A stretch of 64,000 nucleotides of DNA from Schlesneria sp. (lineage in GTDB: Bacteria; Planctomycetota; Planctomycetia; Planctomycetales; Planctomycetaceae): positions 62,001 through 126,000 of the forward strand of contig JAQGHU010000074.1 of the NCBI GenBank assembly GCA_028291515.1, written 5' to 3'. The notes below the pieces were generated by a model. The model was given only the letters and a program-made list of their open reading frames with translations, was not told where the DNA came from and did no database searches. Position numbers and translations under genes: made by a program. Numbering within the stretch: the first letter of the stretch is position 1; each line of letters starts with the position of its first letter. Positions 36,442 to 45,283 of the stretch are shown in pieces.

Positions 36442-37210
36442 AGTTCCTGTCAACTGCGTTTCCGCTGTCACGGCGTACCAAGCAGTATCCATACCAATCG
36501 GAATAGCTTGCCACAGTCCTTGAATTTCATGGATAGAAACAACCCGGAATAGAGATGTCACCGATTATTCCGAACCGCGATGTCGTCGTTCTGACACGAC
36601 TGCGCTCACGTCGACAACACCATTTCGCCTTGCCATGTCTGGTGACTTGAAGATGATCCACGCCGACAGTGCGGAAGCCAGTCGCAGGAGCGACGATGAT
36701 GGCGGACGTTACAAGCTCGGAGACGCGATCACCCGCACGGAGAGATGCCATCAATCGTTGGCATTCGGCCTTAAAGCGAGCACGATGTGTCGCATGCGGC
36801 CGGCGAATGTTCTGTTTCGATTAGTGGCCGCAGAATGACAGGAAAGCAGGATCTCGTACGATTCCGTGGTGACCACAAGTAATACGCGGGTCGCCACGTT
36901 CTCATGGAATGTCCTCAGTAGCAGGCACACGAACGTGTGTTGTTATCTGTACCGCAAATGATGCCATGGCACAGCGGTATACAGCATCAACTTGCAGTGC
37001 TCCGCCTCCGCTCTCAAGCGAGGTGTCCAATCTCGAGGCCCGATTCTGCTTCGCGCCATCCCCGAACCGCAGCGAAAACCTTTTTTTCCTGACGGAAGGA
37101 AGCAGCACGTTGCTATTTCGAATCTATATTGAGGTTACTGATCTAATCTTGTGGCAGCTCAATCTCACCGATGGTGTGACGCTGCATCTGTTACCCCGAA
37201 GGACGTTCAA
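36442..37210. other. Non-coding spacer between metal and chemotaxis clusters
   Basis: About 770 bp with no convincing gene. Short frames on both strands lack ribosome sites and family features. Structure seen: CGGAATA-N14-TATTCCG near 36545-36572 and a degenerate copy of the chemotaxis dyad, CCGTGG-N3-CCAC, at 36864-36876. This is a divergent promoter region between the metal cluster and cheY. Confidence 0.55.
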
Positions 37211-37681
37211 ATGGTGGCACTGAAGGCATTGGTTGTCGACGATTCCGGCGTCATGCGCAAGATGGTGATGAAGGGATTGACGGAATCGAAACTAGCGGAA
37301 TTCGAGTTTATTGAAGCCGTAGACGGCAAAGATGCTTTAGCAAAGTTCGATCCTAAGCAAGTCGACATCGGCTTCATTGATTGGAACATGCCGAATATGA
37401 CGGGCATCGAGTTTGTCCGTGAGATTCGTGCCCTCTATGGGACCGAATCAACGGGCGTGCCGCTAGTCATGATCACAAGTGAAAAAACCATGGGGAAAAT
37501 TCAGGAAGCGCTGGACGAAGCGGGTGCCGATGCCTTTATCTGCAAGCCCTTTACCGTTGCCGAATTGCAATCAAAACTGAAGAAGTCCGTCGAACGTGCG
37601 GGAATTCGGCGATTGCGTCGTGAACGAGCACAAAAGCAACAGCAGCCGAGCGGCGGGATCTTCTCCAAGTTGTTTGGCTAA
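37211..37681 (+). CDS. cheY: CheY-like response regulator
   Basis: Starts at ATG 37211 with AAGGA 7 nt upstream (the open frame begins at 37151). The receiver has all phosphorylation residues: DDSG near the N-terminus, phospho-acceptor in DIGFIDWNMPNMTG, Thr/Ser in MITSEKT and Lys in CKPFT. A short basic tail follows (RLRRERAQKQQQPSGG). It is a stand-alone CheY type that passes CheA phosphate to a motor or other target. The CheX phosphatase gene follows on the same strand about 50 bp downstream. Confidence 0.95.
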   Translation: MVALKALVVDDSGVMRKMVMKGLTESKLAEFEFIEAVDGKDALAKFDPKQVDIGFIDWNMPNMTGIEFVREIRALYGTESTGVPLVMITSEKTMGKIQEALDEAGADAFICKPFTVAELQSKLKKSVERAGIRRLRRERAQKQQQPSGGIFSKLFG

Positions 37682-37731
37682 GCGGCAAATTGAACCGACA
37701 TCCCATAATCTTCTCGTTTGGTAGACGTGAC

Positions 37732-38250
37732 ATGATTTCTTCTGCGCCTGATGACTTTCCTGCAATCGTCGCCGGTGCGGTCCAAGCCGCAGTTGAATTA
37801 ACGTTCGCGTCGATCTTTGGAGAGCCACCGGCATCCACACAGGTTGACAATCAAGGTACGTCATTTGCGCGCGTGGCCAGCGTCATTTCGTTCTTCGGGA
37901 CCCAACCGTGGGCGTTGACGCTAGTCGTTCCAGAGCAGACGGCTGTTGCAATGGCTCTGAAGTTCACAGGATTCGAGGTGACCTTTGACAGCGCAGACAT
38001 GGGTGATGTTGTCGGGGAACTGACTAACGTGATGGCTGGCGAGGTGGTCGCACAACTTGCTCGGCGCAGCATTCAGGCACAAATGTCGTTGCCCACGGTG
38101 GCCCGTGGCCAGGATGTCGAACTATTACGAGGCAAAGGAGCTGCGACACAGCGTTTGAGTTACGATTCGTCTCAGGGCCAATTCTGGTTTGAACTCTCGA
38201 CTGCACAAAGTGTTCAGCGGCTGTGCAGAACACCTGGGACTGCGGCTTGA
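37732..38250 (+). CDS. CheX-like phosphatase (first of two)
   Basis: Starts at ATG 37732 (open frame to 37690). The protein of about 172 residues shows the CheC/CheX/FliY helix DVVGELTNVMAGEVV, containing the catalytic ExxN motif, and a matching beta-rich core (VISFFGTQPWALTLVVP). These enzymes remove phosphate from CheY-P in chemotaxis systems that lack CheZ. It directly follows cheY, which supports the substrate. The C-terminus is beta-rich up to VQRLCRTPGTAA. It converges on the second CheX gene. Confidence 0.85.
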   Translation: MISSAPDDFPAIVAGAVQAAVELTFASIFGEPPASTQVDNQGTSFARVASVISFFGTQPWALTLVVPEQTAVAMALKFTGFEVTFDSADMGDVVGELTNVMAGEVVAQLARRSIQAQMSLPTVARGQDVELLRGKGAATQRLSYDSSQGQFWFELSTAQSVQRLCRTPGTAA

Positions 38251-38272
38251 TCCTGGGGCATTGCCGAAGCGA

Positions 38273-38333
38273 CCTGCAACTTGTTGAAATACAACGGCGA
38301 GCGGCTTGGTCGAACAGCAAGTTGGGCTGCAGG
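38273..38333. terminator. Inverted repeat between convergent cheX genes
   Basis: CCTGCAACTTG (38273-38283) pairs with CAAGTTG (38318-38324) and then, after GGC, with TGCAGG (38328-38333). The stem has one 3-nt bulge and a loop of about 34 nt. Its place between two convergent genes suggests bidirectional termination. Confidence 0.4.
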
Positions 38334-38334
38334 C

Positions 38335-38787
38335 TTAGTTCGATTCCGACAGTGTGACGATCAGCGGTTCGTCAGAGCATGCTATTCGAACAACAGTGGC
38401 TCGGCCAACAGCAATCGCTGTCTGGGCACCACGTTCCGCAACGCTCGGCAGAGACAGATCGAGTTCACCGTTCATGATTCCCTTCACATTGCCACCCACC
38501 ATATTGGCCATTTCACCGAGCGCGTCATAAAGATCGTCGGTTTGGATCTGGCTTGGATCGAGCGAGAACATTCGAACCGCGATCAACATCGCCAGTTGAC
38601 GTGTCGTCGCAATTTCCACTGTCGCATTCCATTCGCCGGAAATGCGCACTTGCGCCGTAAGTGGCAGTTGCTCGACTGGGTCGTCAGACACCGGGGACAG
38701 AGGCAATCCGAGCATCGTGTCACAAATGTCAGACGTCACCTGGGTCAGCGTTTCTTCGTCAAGGCACAGCATCGTCGTCTGCTCCAT
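38335..38787 (-). CDS. CheX-like phosphatase (second of two)
   Basis: The 150-residue protein also has the CheC/CheX core: DDLYDALGEMANMVGGNVKGIM, with the ExxN motif, and the beta-strand pattern IVTLSESN at the end. A second paralogue beside the first (37732-38250) on the opposite strand. Together they might act on the two CheY proteins or one may be a regulatory partner. It ends the minus-strand run cheR, cheY, HDOD gene, cheX. Confidence 0.85.
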   Translation of the reverse strand: MEQTTMLCLDEETLTQVTSDICDTMLGLPLSPVSDDPVEQLPLTAQVRISGEWNATVEIATTRQLAMLIAVRMFSLDPSQIQTDDLYDALGEMANMVGGNVKGIMNGELDLSLPSVAERGAQTAIAVGRATVVRIACSDEPLIVTLSESN

Positions 38788-38897
38788 TCCGGTTGTGAGT
38801 GTTGAGTGTGCGAATCGAGTTGAGTCGGCCGGGCGAATGATGGTTCAGGAAAGAAGAGAGATGGCGATCACGTCATCCGCCAAGTCTGGGTAGACGC

Positions 38898-39818
38898 CTA
38901 GAAGGTCAACATGTCTTTCGCATCGCGATGTGCCATCTCCATCAGGGTCAGCGCGGATCCACCAAAGAAAGTTACGATGTGCGGCACTCCAGAATCTGCC
39001 AGCAGTTGGATTGCTCCGTTCTGGCCAGGGTCGTAGCCATCGGCTTCATCATGTGTTTGCAGATGATTGGCCATATGATCGCAGGCGGCGATGAGAGCGA
39101 CATATCGACGGTGTTCGGGCGCGGCCCGTTCGGGAGCGTGGTGAAACCGGACCGCCGCACACAATTGCTCCGGCAGTGCATTGGCAATCATAAACCAGGC
39201 ACCCACCTCGCAGTGGTTCGTGCAGATCAATGCTTCTTCGGCGGGCAAGGTTTCGATTCCTTCGTCGAATTCCATCGGATCGATTTCAGCAAAGCGATCC
39301 GTGTAGCAGGATGCCAATAGCATTCGGCCGACGTCATGCATCAGCCCGCCTGTAAACTCTTCGCCCTGAAATCCAAGCTGGAACGCCCGATTGAGATGCA
39401 TGCCGAGCAGTCCGGTGGTGAAGCTGTGTCGCAGCAGCAGTTCGCGAATCCATTCCTCGTCAAGGGACATGGACTTGATCATGCTATTGAAACTGCTGGT
39501 CATGATGAGATGCTTGCACTGCCGAAAGCCGAGTCGCACCACGGCCTGGCGCAGATCCATCACCTGCCTGCCGGTGGAGAACAGGACGCTATTCGCCAGC
39601 CGCAGGAAGCTGGTGGCGAGGCTGAGATCGCGTTCCACCACAGCCGCGAAGTCATTGAGGTTGCAGTCCGAATCCTTCGCCAGCTCCAAGGCATGCGAGG
39701 CGATCGCAGGGAGCATCCGTTGCCCGTGCAATTGAGCCCGCAACGGTTCTAGAACTGCTGCCGGTAGCACGATGTCTTCGTCGGACTCGGTGTCTGAAAG
39801 CTCGGTGATGATTCTCAT
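38898..39818 (-). CDS. HDOD-domain signalling protein
   Basis: The 306-residue protein is an HDOD domain: LRAQLHGQRMLPAIASHALEL, then VVERDLSLATSFLRLANSVLFS, VVRLGFRQCKHLIMTSSF, and GGLMHDVGRMLLASCY with an HD-like His/Asp pair. HDOD proteins are HD-related signalling proteins that often accompany chemotaxis or two-component genes and lack clear enzyme activity. It lies in the minus-strand run after cheR and cheY, about 110 bp from each neighbour, which suggests a role in the same pathway. Confidence 0.9.
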   Translation of the reverse strand: MRIITELSDTESDEDIVLPAAVLEPLRAQLHGQRMLPAIASHALELAKDSDCNLNDFAAVVERDLSLATSFLRLANSVLFSTGRQVMDLRQAVVRLGFRQCKHLIMTSSFNSMIKSMSLDEEWIRELLLRHSFTTGLLGMHLNRAFQLGFQGEEFTGGLMHDVGRMLLASCYTDRFAEIDPMEFDEGIETLPAEEALICTNHCEVGAWFMIANALPEQLCAAVRFHHAPERAAPEHRRYVALIAACDHMANHLQTHDEADGYDPGQNGAIQLLADSGVPHIVTFFGGSALTLMEMAHRDAKDMLTF

Positions 39819-39928
39819 CGTGTCACGCTTCGTGGTGCAGTACGCGGTGGCGGATTTTCGTCAAAAAGATCTGTTTCTGAAGTCTTGCTCGATGTGAGTG
39901 CGATCCGTCTCGCCCCGGAATTCACCGA

Positions 39929-40300
39929 CTAAAAGGTGCCGGCACCGATGAGACGCAGTTTGTCGACCAGGATGTCACTGGTGAACGGTTTCATGACGAA
40001 TTCGTCGACGCCGGCCATAAGAGCCCGTGCCATCTTCATTGGTTCGGTCTCGGTGGTGACCATGACCAGCTTCAGGTCGCGCCGCTTGGTGTCCGCGCGG
40101 ACGGCGTGAACGAACTCGATCCCGTTCATCACGGGCATGTTCCAATCGACAAGGATCAGATCGACCGCCTCCATCGCACGGAGTTGGCTAAGTCCCTCGC
40201 GCCCGTCGCCCGCTTCCGTGACGGCAAATCCGAGGGGTTCGACAATTCGTCGCAGCACGCGTCGCATGGCACGCGAATCGTCAATGATCAGGGCATTCAT
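39929..40300 (-). CDS. cheY: CheY-like response regulator (second)
   Basis: The 123-residue single-domain receiver starts at ATG 40300 with AAAGAG 5 nt upstream. It has IIDDSRAMRRVLRR, phospho-acceptor in LILVDWNMPVMNG, TTETE and Lys in MKPFT. It is a typical CheY. The stop of cheR lies 18 bp upstream, so the two are one operon. A different CheY (37211) is in the same cluster. Confidence 0.95.
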   Translation of the reverse strand: MNALIIDDSRAMRRVLRRIVEPLGFAVTEAGDGREGLSQLRAMEAVDLILVDWNMPVMNGIEFVHAVRADTKRRDLKLVMVTTETEPMKMARALMAGVDEFVMKPFTSDILVDKLRLIGAGTF

Positions 40301-40318
40301 GGTGCTCTTTCCAGGGGA

Positions 40319-41131
40319 CTATCGCAGCCGATAAACACTGGTTCTCTCAACTTCGACACGACCGAAGGCATCATCAAGATTGACGGTGCTTTCGGCACTG
40401 CCCAAAAACAAAACCCCATCGGGGCGCATCAGCTTTCGAATCTTCCCTAAAATGGTCTTCCTGGTCTGTACGTCGAAATAAATCAGCACGTTACGGATCA
40501 GGACGATGTCCATCGTGGTCATCGCTGGCCAGCTGTCGATCAGGTTCAAAGGCCGAAAATCGATCATCTGACGGATCGACTCTTTGATTTGCCAAGTCGG
40601 CCCCTGGCGATCGAAATATTTCAAAAGTAGAGGGGGCGGCAGACCGCGGCTGATCTCAATCTGATTGAAACAACCAGCACGCGCTTTCTCGAGAACTTGC
40701 GTCGAGAGATCGGTCGCCAGGATCTTCACGTCCCAAGTCGCCAGTCCTGTGAAATGCTCTCTCAGCAGCATGGCCAAACTGTAGGGCTCCTGGCCGGTCG
40801 AACTGGCGGCACACCAGATACAAAGTTGCTTCGTGCCGGTACGCTTGGCGATCAACTCCGGGAGGATCACTTTACGCAGAGCTTCAAACGGCTGGACATC
40901 GCGATAGAACGACGTTTCGTTTGTCGTCATCGCTTCGACAACCTTGCCGTGCAACGGGCTGAATCCATTTGAACGCAGCTTGGTCACCAGTTCGGCAATG
41001 CCAACAAACCCCTCGCGGCGAGCAAGTGGTTGTAAGCGTGATTCCACGAGATAGTTTTTCTCGTCCTCCAGCACGATCGCAGATCGCGACCGCACCATCT
41101 CACGCACAAAGTTGAAATCCTGAACGTCCAT
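40319..41131 (-). CDS. cheR: CheR chemoreceptor methyltransferase
   Basis: The 270-residue protein has the CheR N-terminal helical domain (FNFVREMVRSRSAIVLEDEKNYLVESRL) with EAMTTNETSFYRD, then the Rossmann-like methyltransferase domain: LCIWCAASSTGQEPYSLAM (SAM-binding), KILATDLSTQVLEKAR and DIVLIRNVLIYFD. It methylates glutamates on chemoreceptors for adaptation. It heads the minus-strand run and is divergent from the receptor gene across a 383-bp spacer that holds two copies of the cluster dyad. Confidence 0.95.
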   Translation of the reverse strand: MDVQDFNFVREMVRSRSAIVLEDEKNYLVESRLQPLARREGFVGIAELVTKLRSNGFSPLHGKVVEAMTTNETSFYRDVQPFEALRKVILPELIAKRTGTKQLCIWCAASSTGQEPYSLAMLLREHFTGLATWDVKILATDLSTQVLEKARAGCFNQIEISRGLPPPLLLKYFDRQGPTWQIKESIRQMIDFRPLNLIDSWPAMTTMDIVLIRNVLIYFDVQTRKTILGKIRKLMRPDGVLFLGSAESTVNLDDAFGRVEVERTSVYRLR

Positions 41132-41514
41132 CGATGCGATGCCTCACCTGTCTGTGATCACCAGTCACTCACAGCTTGTTGCTCACACGAACATACACCG
41201 CGTTTGCCGATCAGGTCGGTGATGTTGTTGAACAGTGAGCACCGAGCGGCTCAGGTTCGTTGAGAAGCCGTGGGTAACCACGGCGATATGCGCCGTCGGA
41301 GCCGTAGATAAGCCGGACTTGTTGGTCCACGGTCGTTGCGTATCGCCTGAATGCACTGGAAGACTCCCGATCGATCACCACCGTGGTATTCCACGGATTC
41401 GTGTCGGGACGCAAGTTTTTACGGAAAGCTTCGATTTGAGAGGGAAAGACCAACAGCGAACATCCATTTCACCCCCCTCTGTCAAATCCGCTTCACAGTC
41501 AAGGATCACTCCGA
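41132..41514. promoter_or_regulatory. Divergent cheR/receptor promoter region with two copies of a 16-bp dyad
   Basis: The spacer holds CCGTGG-GTAA-CCACGG at 41268-41283 and CCGTGG-TATT-CCACGG at 41381-41396. The stem sequence is identical and the centres are 113 bp apart. A third exact copy occurs at 48041-48056 upstream of cheA. Copies lie about 137 bp from the cheR start and 119 bp from the receptor start. Shared dyads at three promoter regions suggest a common regulator. Confidence 0.6.
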
Positions 41515-43269
41515 ATGCCCACTCAAGTCACTCGCCGATCGAGCGGAAAAGCGACTCGCAAAAATGGAGCGGCCATTCTTGAGACTCGCGCAGTCGATTC
41601 TGCGGCTGAGTTGGAACGAGCGGACTTCGCTGGCAAAGTCGCCGCGATCAGCAGATCCCTGGCGGTGATCGAGTTCACTCTGGATGGAACGATCATCACG
41701 GCGAACGACAATTTCTTGAATACGCTTGGCTATCGTCTAGATGAGGTGCAGGGCAAACATCACGGCATGTTCGTGGAATCAGACTATCGGCACAGCGGCG
41801 ACTACAAAGAGTTCTGGGCGAAGCTGAATCGAGGAGAGTTTCAAGCAGGCGAATTCAAACGAGTCGGCAAGGGCGGCAAAGAGGTCTGGATTCAAGCATC
41901 GTACAATCCCATTCTCGATCTGCGCGGCAAGCCAGTCAAAGTGGTGAAGTTCGCCGCCGATGTGACAGCCGCCAAGCTGAAGAATGCTGACTACCAGGGG
42001 CAACTCGACGCCATCAACAAGTCGCAGGCCGTCATCGAATTCAATCTCGATGGAACGATCTTGAAGGCCAATGAAAACTTCTTGAAGACGCTGGGTTACT
42101 CATTGGACGAAATCCAGGGTCGCCACCACAGTCTGTTTGTCGACGAATCGACGCGCTATAGCCATGACTACAAGGAGTTCTGGGCGAAACTGAACCGCGG
42201 TGAGCTTCAAGCGGGCGTATTCAAGCGGGTCGGCAAGGGTGGCAAAGAGGTCTGGATTCAGGCGTCGTACAGCCCCATCCTGGATTTGAATGGGAAGCCG
42301 GCCAAGCTGGTGAAGTACGCTTCCGATGTGTCCGCACAAGTCGCCATGCGTCAGAACCTGGAAGTCATTCTGCGGAAGGTCAGTGAGAATTCGACCGCCA
42401 TGGCAGCCGCGTCCGAAGAGCTGTCTTCAGTCAGCACGCAGATGAGTGCCAACGCCGAAGAAACCGCCGTTCAGTCGGGTGTCGTCTCTGCCGCGTCGGA
42501 AGAAGTCAGCAAGAACACGCAAATTGTCGCGACTGGCATCGAAGAAATGAGTGCCAGCATCAAGGAAATCGCCAAGAACGCGACGGATGCCGCTCGTGTG
42601 GCCACGTCGGCGGTGAAAGTCGCCGAGATGACCAATGCGACAATTACCAAATTGGGGGTGTCGAGTGCCGATATCGGCAAAGTCATCAAGGTGATTACAT
42701 CGATCGCTCAACAGACAAACCTGTTGGCCTTGAACGCCACGATCGAGGCTGCTCGTGCCGGCGAAGCGGGCAAGGGATTCGCGGTGGTCGCGAACGAAGT
42801 GAAAGAGCTCGCCAAAGAAACCGCCAAAGCCACCGAAGATATCAGCCAACGGATTGAAGCGATCCAGGGCGATACCAAAGGTGCGATCGAAGCGATCGCC
42901 GAGATCAGTGGAATCATCAATCAAATCAACGACATCTCCAGTACCATCGCCAGCGCCGTAGAAGAGCAAACGGCCTGTACGAATGAGATCGCTCGCAACA
43001 TCTCGGAAGCGTCGCGAGGAACTTCAGAGATCGCTCAGAACATCACGTCCGTCGCCGAAGCCGCTCGCAGCACGACGGAAGGTGCGAACAATAGCCAACG
43101 CGCGGCGGAAGAGTTGGCATGCATGGCGGCCGAACTTCACGGCATCGTCAGTGAGTTTAACTGCGGCGACACAGAGCAAACGCCCCATAAGCGATCCGCT
43201 CCGACGGAACGGGGCGTCGCTAACGGACGTCCAACAACGACCCGTTCTGTCAAAGGTGCCAGAGTCTAA
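41515..43269 (+). CDS. Soluble chemoreceptor with two duplicated PAS domains
   Basis: The 584-residue receptor has no transmembrane segment. After a basic start come two PAS domains of nearly the same sequence (each with FxLDGTIxxANxNFLxTLGY, [12 protein letters not shown] and [17 protein letters not shown]), about 120 residues each, at about residues 40-150 and 160-275. The signalling domain ends with the conserved hairpin tip [26 protein letters not shown]. Such soluble receptors often sense redox or a cofactor bound in PAS; no haem or flavin site can be assigned. The gene is divergent from cheR and followed by a large palindrome and cheB. Confidence 0.93.
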   Translation: MPTQVTRRSSGKATRKNGAAILETRAVDSAAELERADFAGKVAAISRSLAVIEFTLDGTIITANDNFLNTLGYRLDEVQGKHHGMFVESDYRHSGDYKEFWAKLNRGEFQAGEFKRVGKGGKEVWIQASYNPILDLRGKPVKVVKFAADVTAAKLKNADYQGQLDAINKSQAVIEFNLDGTILKANENFLKTLGYSLDEIQGRHHSLFVDESTRYSHDYKEFWAKLNRGELQAGVFKRVGKGGKEVWIQASYSPILDLNGKPAKLVKYASDVSAQVAMRQNLEVILRKVSENSTAMAAASEELSSVSTQMSANAEETAVQSGVVSAASEEVSKNTQIVATGIEEMSASIKEIAKNATDAARVATSAVKVAEMTNATITKLGVSSADIGKVIKVITSIAQQTNLLALNATIEAARAGEAGKGFAVVANEVKELAKETAKATEDISQRIEAIQGDTKGAIEAIAEISGIINQINDISSTIASAVEEQTACTNEIARNISEASRGTSEIAQNITSVAEAARSTTEGANNSQRAAEELACMAAELHGIVSEFNCGDTEQTPHKRSAPTERGVANGRPTTTRSVKGARV

Positions 43270-43290
43270 GCTCTGTGAACATGTGCGGTG

Positions 43291-43360
43291 CCGGCCCGAG
43301 TACCAACGTCCGCCACGATCTCGCAAACCGGTTGTGGCGGGGGTTGGAACTGCGGGCCGG
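43291..43360. terminator. Three-block interrupted palindrome after the receptor gene
   Basis: CCGGCCCG (43291-43298), CCAAC (43303-43307) and CCGCCAC (43310-43316) pair in order with GTGGCGG (43334-43340), GTTGG (43343-43347) and CGGGCCGG (43353-43360). Twenty perfect pairs in three blocks with a 17-nt loop lie 22 bp after the receptor stop. Strong terminator-like or attenuator-like RNA fold, without a T-run. It may limit read-through into cheB. Confidence 0.6.
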
Positions 43361-43471
43361 AGCCTTTGTGGAGAAAGCAACCAGAGTTCGTGATTGACTG
43401 ATTCCGCGGTTTTGATCGCGGGGCGATACTTTCCCGTTCCACCACATCTCCAGGCCGGCCCTGCTTCAATA

Positions 43472-44551
43472 ATGAGCACAATCCGCGTTTTAGTTGTTGA
43501 TGACGCCGTCGTCGTTCGTCGGATCGTCAGCGACGTATTGAGCGCTGATCCCGAGCTTGAAGTGTTTACCGCGGCGAACGGCAAGATCGGATTGGCCAAG
43601 ATTCTGCAAGTGAATCCCGATGTGGTCATGCTGGATATCGAGATGCCCGAGATGGATGGGCTGGAGACTCTGGTCGAGATTCGCAAGCTGTATCCGAAGC
43701 TGATCGTGATCATGTTCAGCACGTTGACGCAACGGGGGGCGATGGCAACACTCGACGCACTGGCGCGCGGAGCCAATGACTATGTCACGAAGCCCGCGAA
43801 CGTCGGCGGCGTGGCTGCGGCCCAACAGGCGATCCGAGAACAACTAATCCCCAAGATCAAGACGCTTTGTGGAAAGTTGGAACGCGCGGTGGCGTTGCCG
43901 GCCAAGCCGAACAGCGTTCGACCGACGGCGACACCTCGGCCCGCTTCCTTCATCGCCGCACCAATCGACATTGTGGCGATCGGCGTTTCGACAGGGGGGC
44001 CCAATGCGCTCGCCGAAGTTCTTCCCGCCATCCCGACCAACTTCCCCGTGCCGATCGTCATCGTGCAGCACATGCCGCCGATGTTTACCAAGATGTTGGC
44101 GGACCGACTTGATGCTCAATGTCAAATTGAGGTGCTCGAGGGTGCCACCGGAGATGTTCTGCGGCCTGGCCGCGCGTATGTGGCTCCCGGCGGCCATCAC
44201 ATGGTCGTCAAACGCGAACGAACGAACGTCGCCCTGATCACGAACCAGGATCCACCGGAAAACTCGTGTCGACCGGCGGTCGATGTCTTGTTTCGATCGG
44301 TCGTACAAATCTACGGAGCCAGTGTTCTCGGGGTCATTCTGACGGGAATGGGCCAGGATGGCTTGCGCGGCTGCGAATTCATTCGCGATGCTCAGGGACA
44401 GGTCATCGCGCAGGACGAACAGAGCAGCGTGGTCTGGGGGATGCCAGGATTTGTCGTCAGGGCCGGACTCGCCGATCAAGTCATGCCGTTGAATCTGATC
44501 GCCGCCGAGATTGTCAAACGCGTCGCCAAACCACGGCGCGCGGCAGAATAG
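43472..44551 (+). CDS. cheB: CheB protein-glutamate methylesterase
   Basis: Starts at ATG 43472; the frame is open from 43394 without other support. The 359-residue protein has a receiver (VVDDAVVVRR, MLDIEMPEMDG, Lys in TKPAN) and a CheB esterase domain with catalytic Ser in GVSTGGPNAL, His in VQHMPP and Asp in LTGMGQDG. It removes receptor methyl groups and is activated by CheA phosphorylation. It faces cheW, with about 195 bp between the convergent ends. Confidence 0.96.
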   Translation: MSTIRVLVVDDAVVVRRIVSDVLSADPELEVFTAANGKIGLAKILQVNPDVVMLDIEMPEMDGLETLVEIRKLYPKLIVIMFSTLTQRGAMATLDALARGANDYVTKPANVGGVAAAQQAIREQLIPKIKTLCGKLERAVALPAKPNSVRPTATPRPASFIAAPIDIVAIGVSTGGPNALAEVLPAIPTNFPVPIVIVQHMPPMFTKMLADRLDAQCQIEVLEGATGDVLRPGRAYVAPGGHHMVVKRERTNVALITNQDPPENSCRPAVDVLFRSVVQIYGASVLGVILTGMGQDGLRGCEFIRDAQGQVIAQDEQSSVVWGMPGFVVRAGLADQVMPLNLIAAEIVKRVAKPRRAAE

Positions 44552-44746
44552 TTTATCCGATCTGCGGGCAGCTCCATGATTCAGACGGATTGATTCGTCG
44601 TCCCGACTCTCGCCATTGCGGCCGCGACTCGCGGGACCGCTGCCAGTGGTTGCTCGCATTCTTGATCGAGGACGCGGCCACCCCGAAGCGGTGAGACAAT
44701 GGCACCCAAACAGAAATCCAAAACAACCATCATCGCGCACGGTCAT

Positions 44747-45181
44747 CTAGCTGGCGGTGACGTTAACGGCCCGATCGCTGTCGAGTGTCAGCAATAAGCG
44801 ACCGTTCAGCTGATAGGCTCCCTTGATCAAATCCCGCAGTGGACCTCGTAGTGTTTCTGGCAGCGCATCGTAAGTCTCTTCGTCCACTTCCAAGACGTCG
44901 CCAATTTCATCGACCAGAAGGCTGACGGGGCCGTCGTCGGTGCGAATCACGACATTCATCGGCAATCGGTCAGCAGACAGAGCGGGCAAGCCCAATCGGC
45001 GACGCATATCGATGGCGGTGACGATTTGTCCTCGCAAATTGATCAGTCCGCGAACGACCGGCGGGGCTAGCGGCACACGAGTCATTTCCTGATATCGAAG
45101 CACTTCCTGCACCTTCTGGACTTCAACTCCGAAATAGAGGTCGTCCAGGAAGAATGTGCAAAGTTGTTGTCGTACGGACAT
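44747..45181 (-). CDS. cheW: CheW coupling protein
   Basis: The 144-residue protein reads QQLCTFFLDDLYFGVEVQKVQEVLR, then PPVVRGLINLRGQIVTAIDMRRRLG and SLLVDEIGDVLEV, the two beta-barrels of CheW. It bridges receptors and CheA. The upstream gene on the same strand is cheA, 102 bp away, suggesting an operon. Half-sites CCGTGG (45219-45224) and CCACGG (45264-45269) occur in the gap, but 39 bp apart. Confidence 0.95.
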   Translation of the reverse strand: MSVRQQLCTFFLDDLYFGVEVQKVQEVLRYQEMTRVPLAPPVVRGLINLRGQIVTAIDMRRRLGLPALSADRLPMNVVIRTDDGPVSLLVDEIGDVLEVDEETYDALPETLRGPLRDLIKGAYQLNGRLLLTLDSDRAVNVTAS

Positions 45182-45283
45182 GAAGGTTTCCTTTCAACGC
45201 TGTTGTGCGGTGCCTGCCCCGTGGATGTGAAGACGACCAACTCTCTGTGGCGGAATTCACCAGCCACGGAAAGGTCGATCGAC

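Noticed and set aside
36527-37223. Short frames on both strands upstream of cheY
   Set aside because: None has a ribosome site or homology-like features; the cheY start with AAGGA is at 37211.
43844-44746. A 300-codon minus-strand frame opposite cheB
   Set aside because: CheB on the plus strand has all catalytic motifs; the antisense frame has none.
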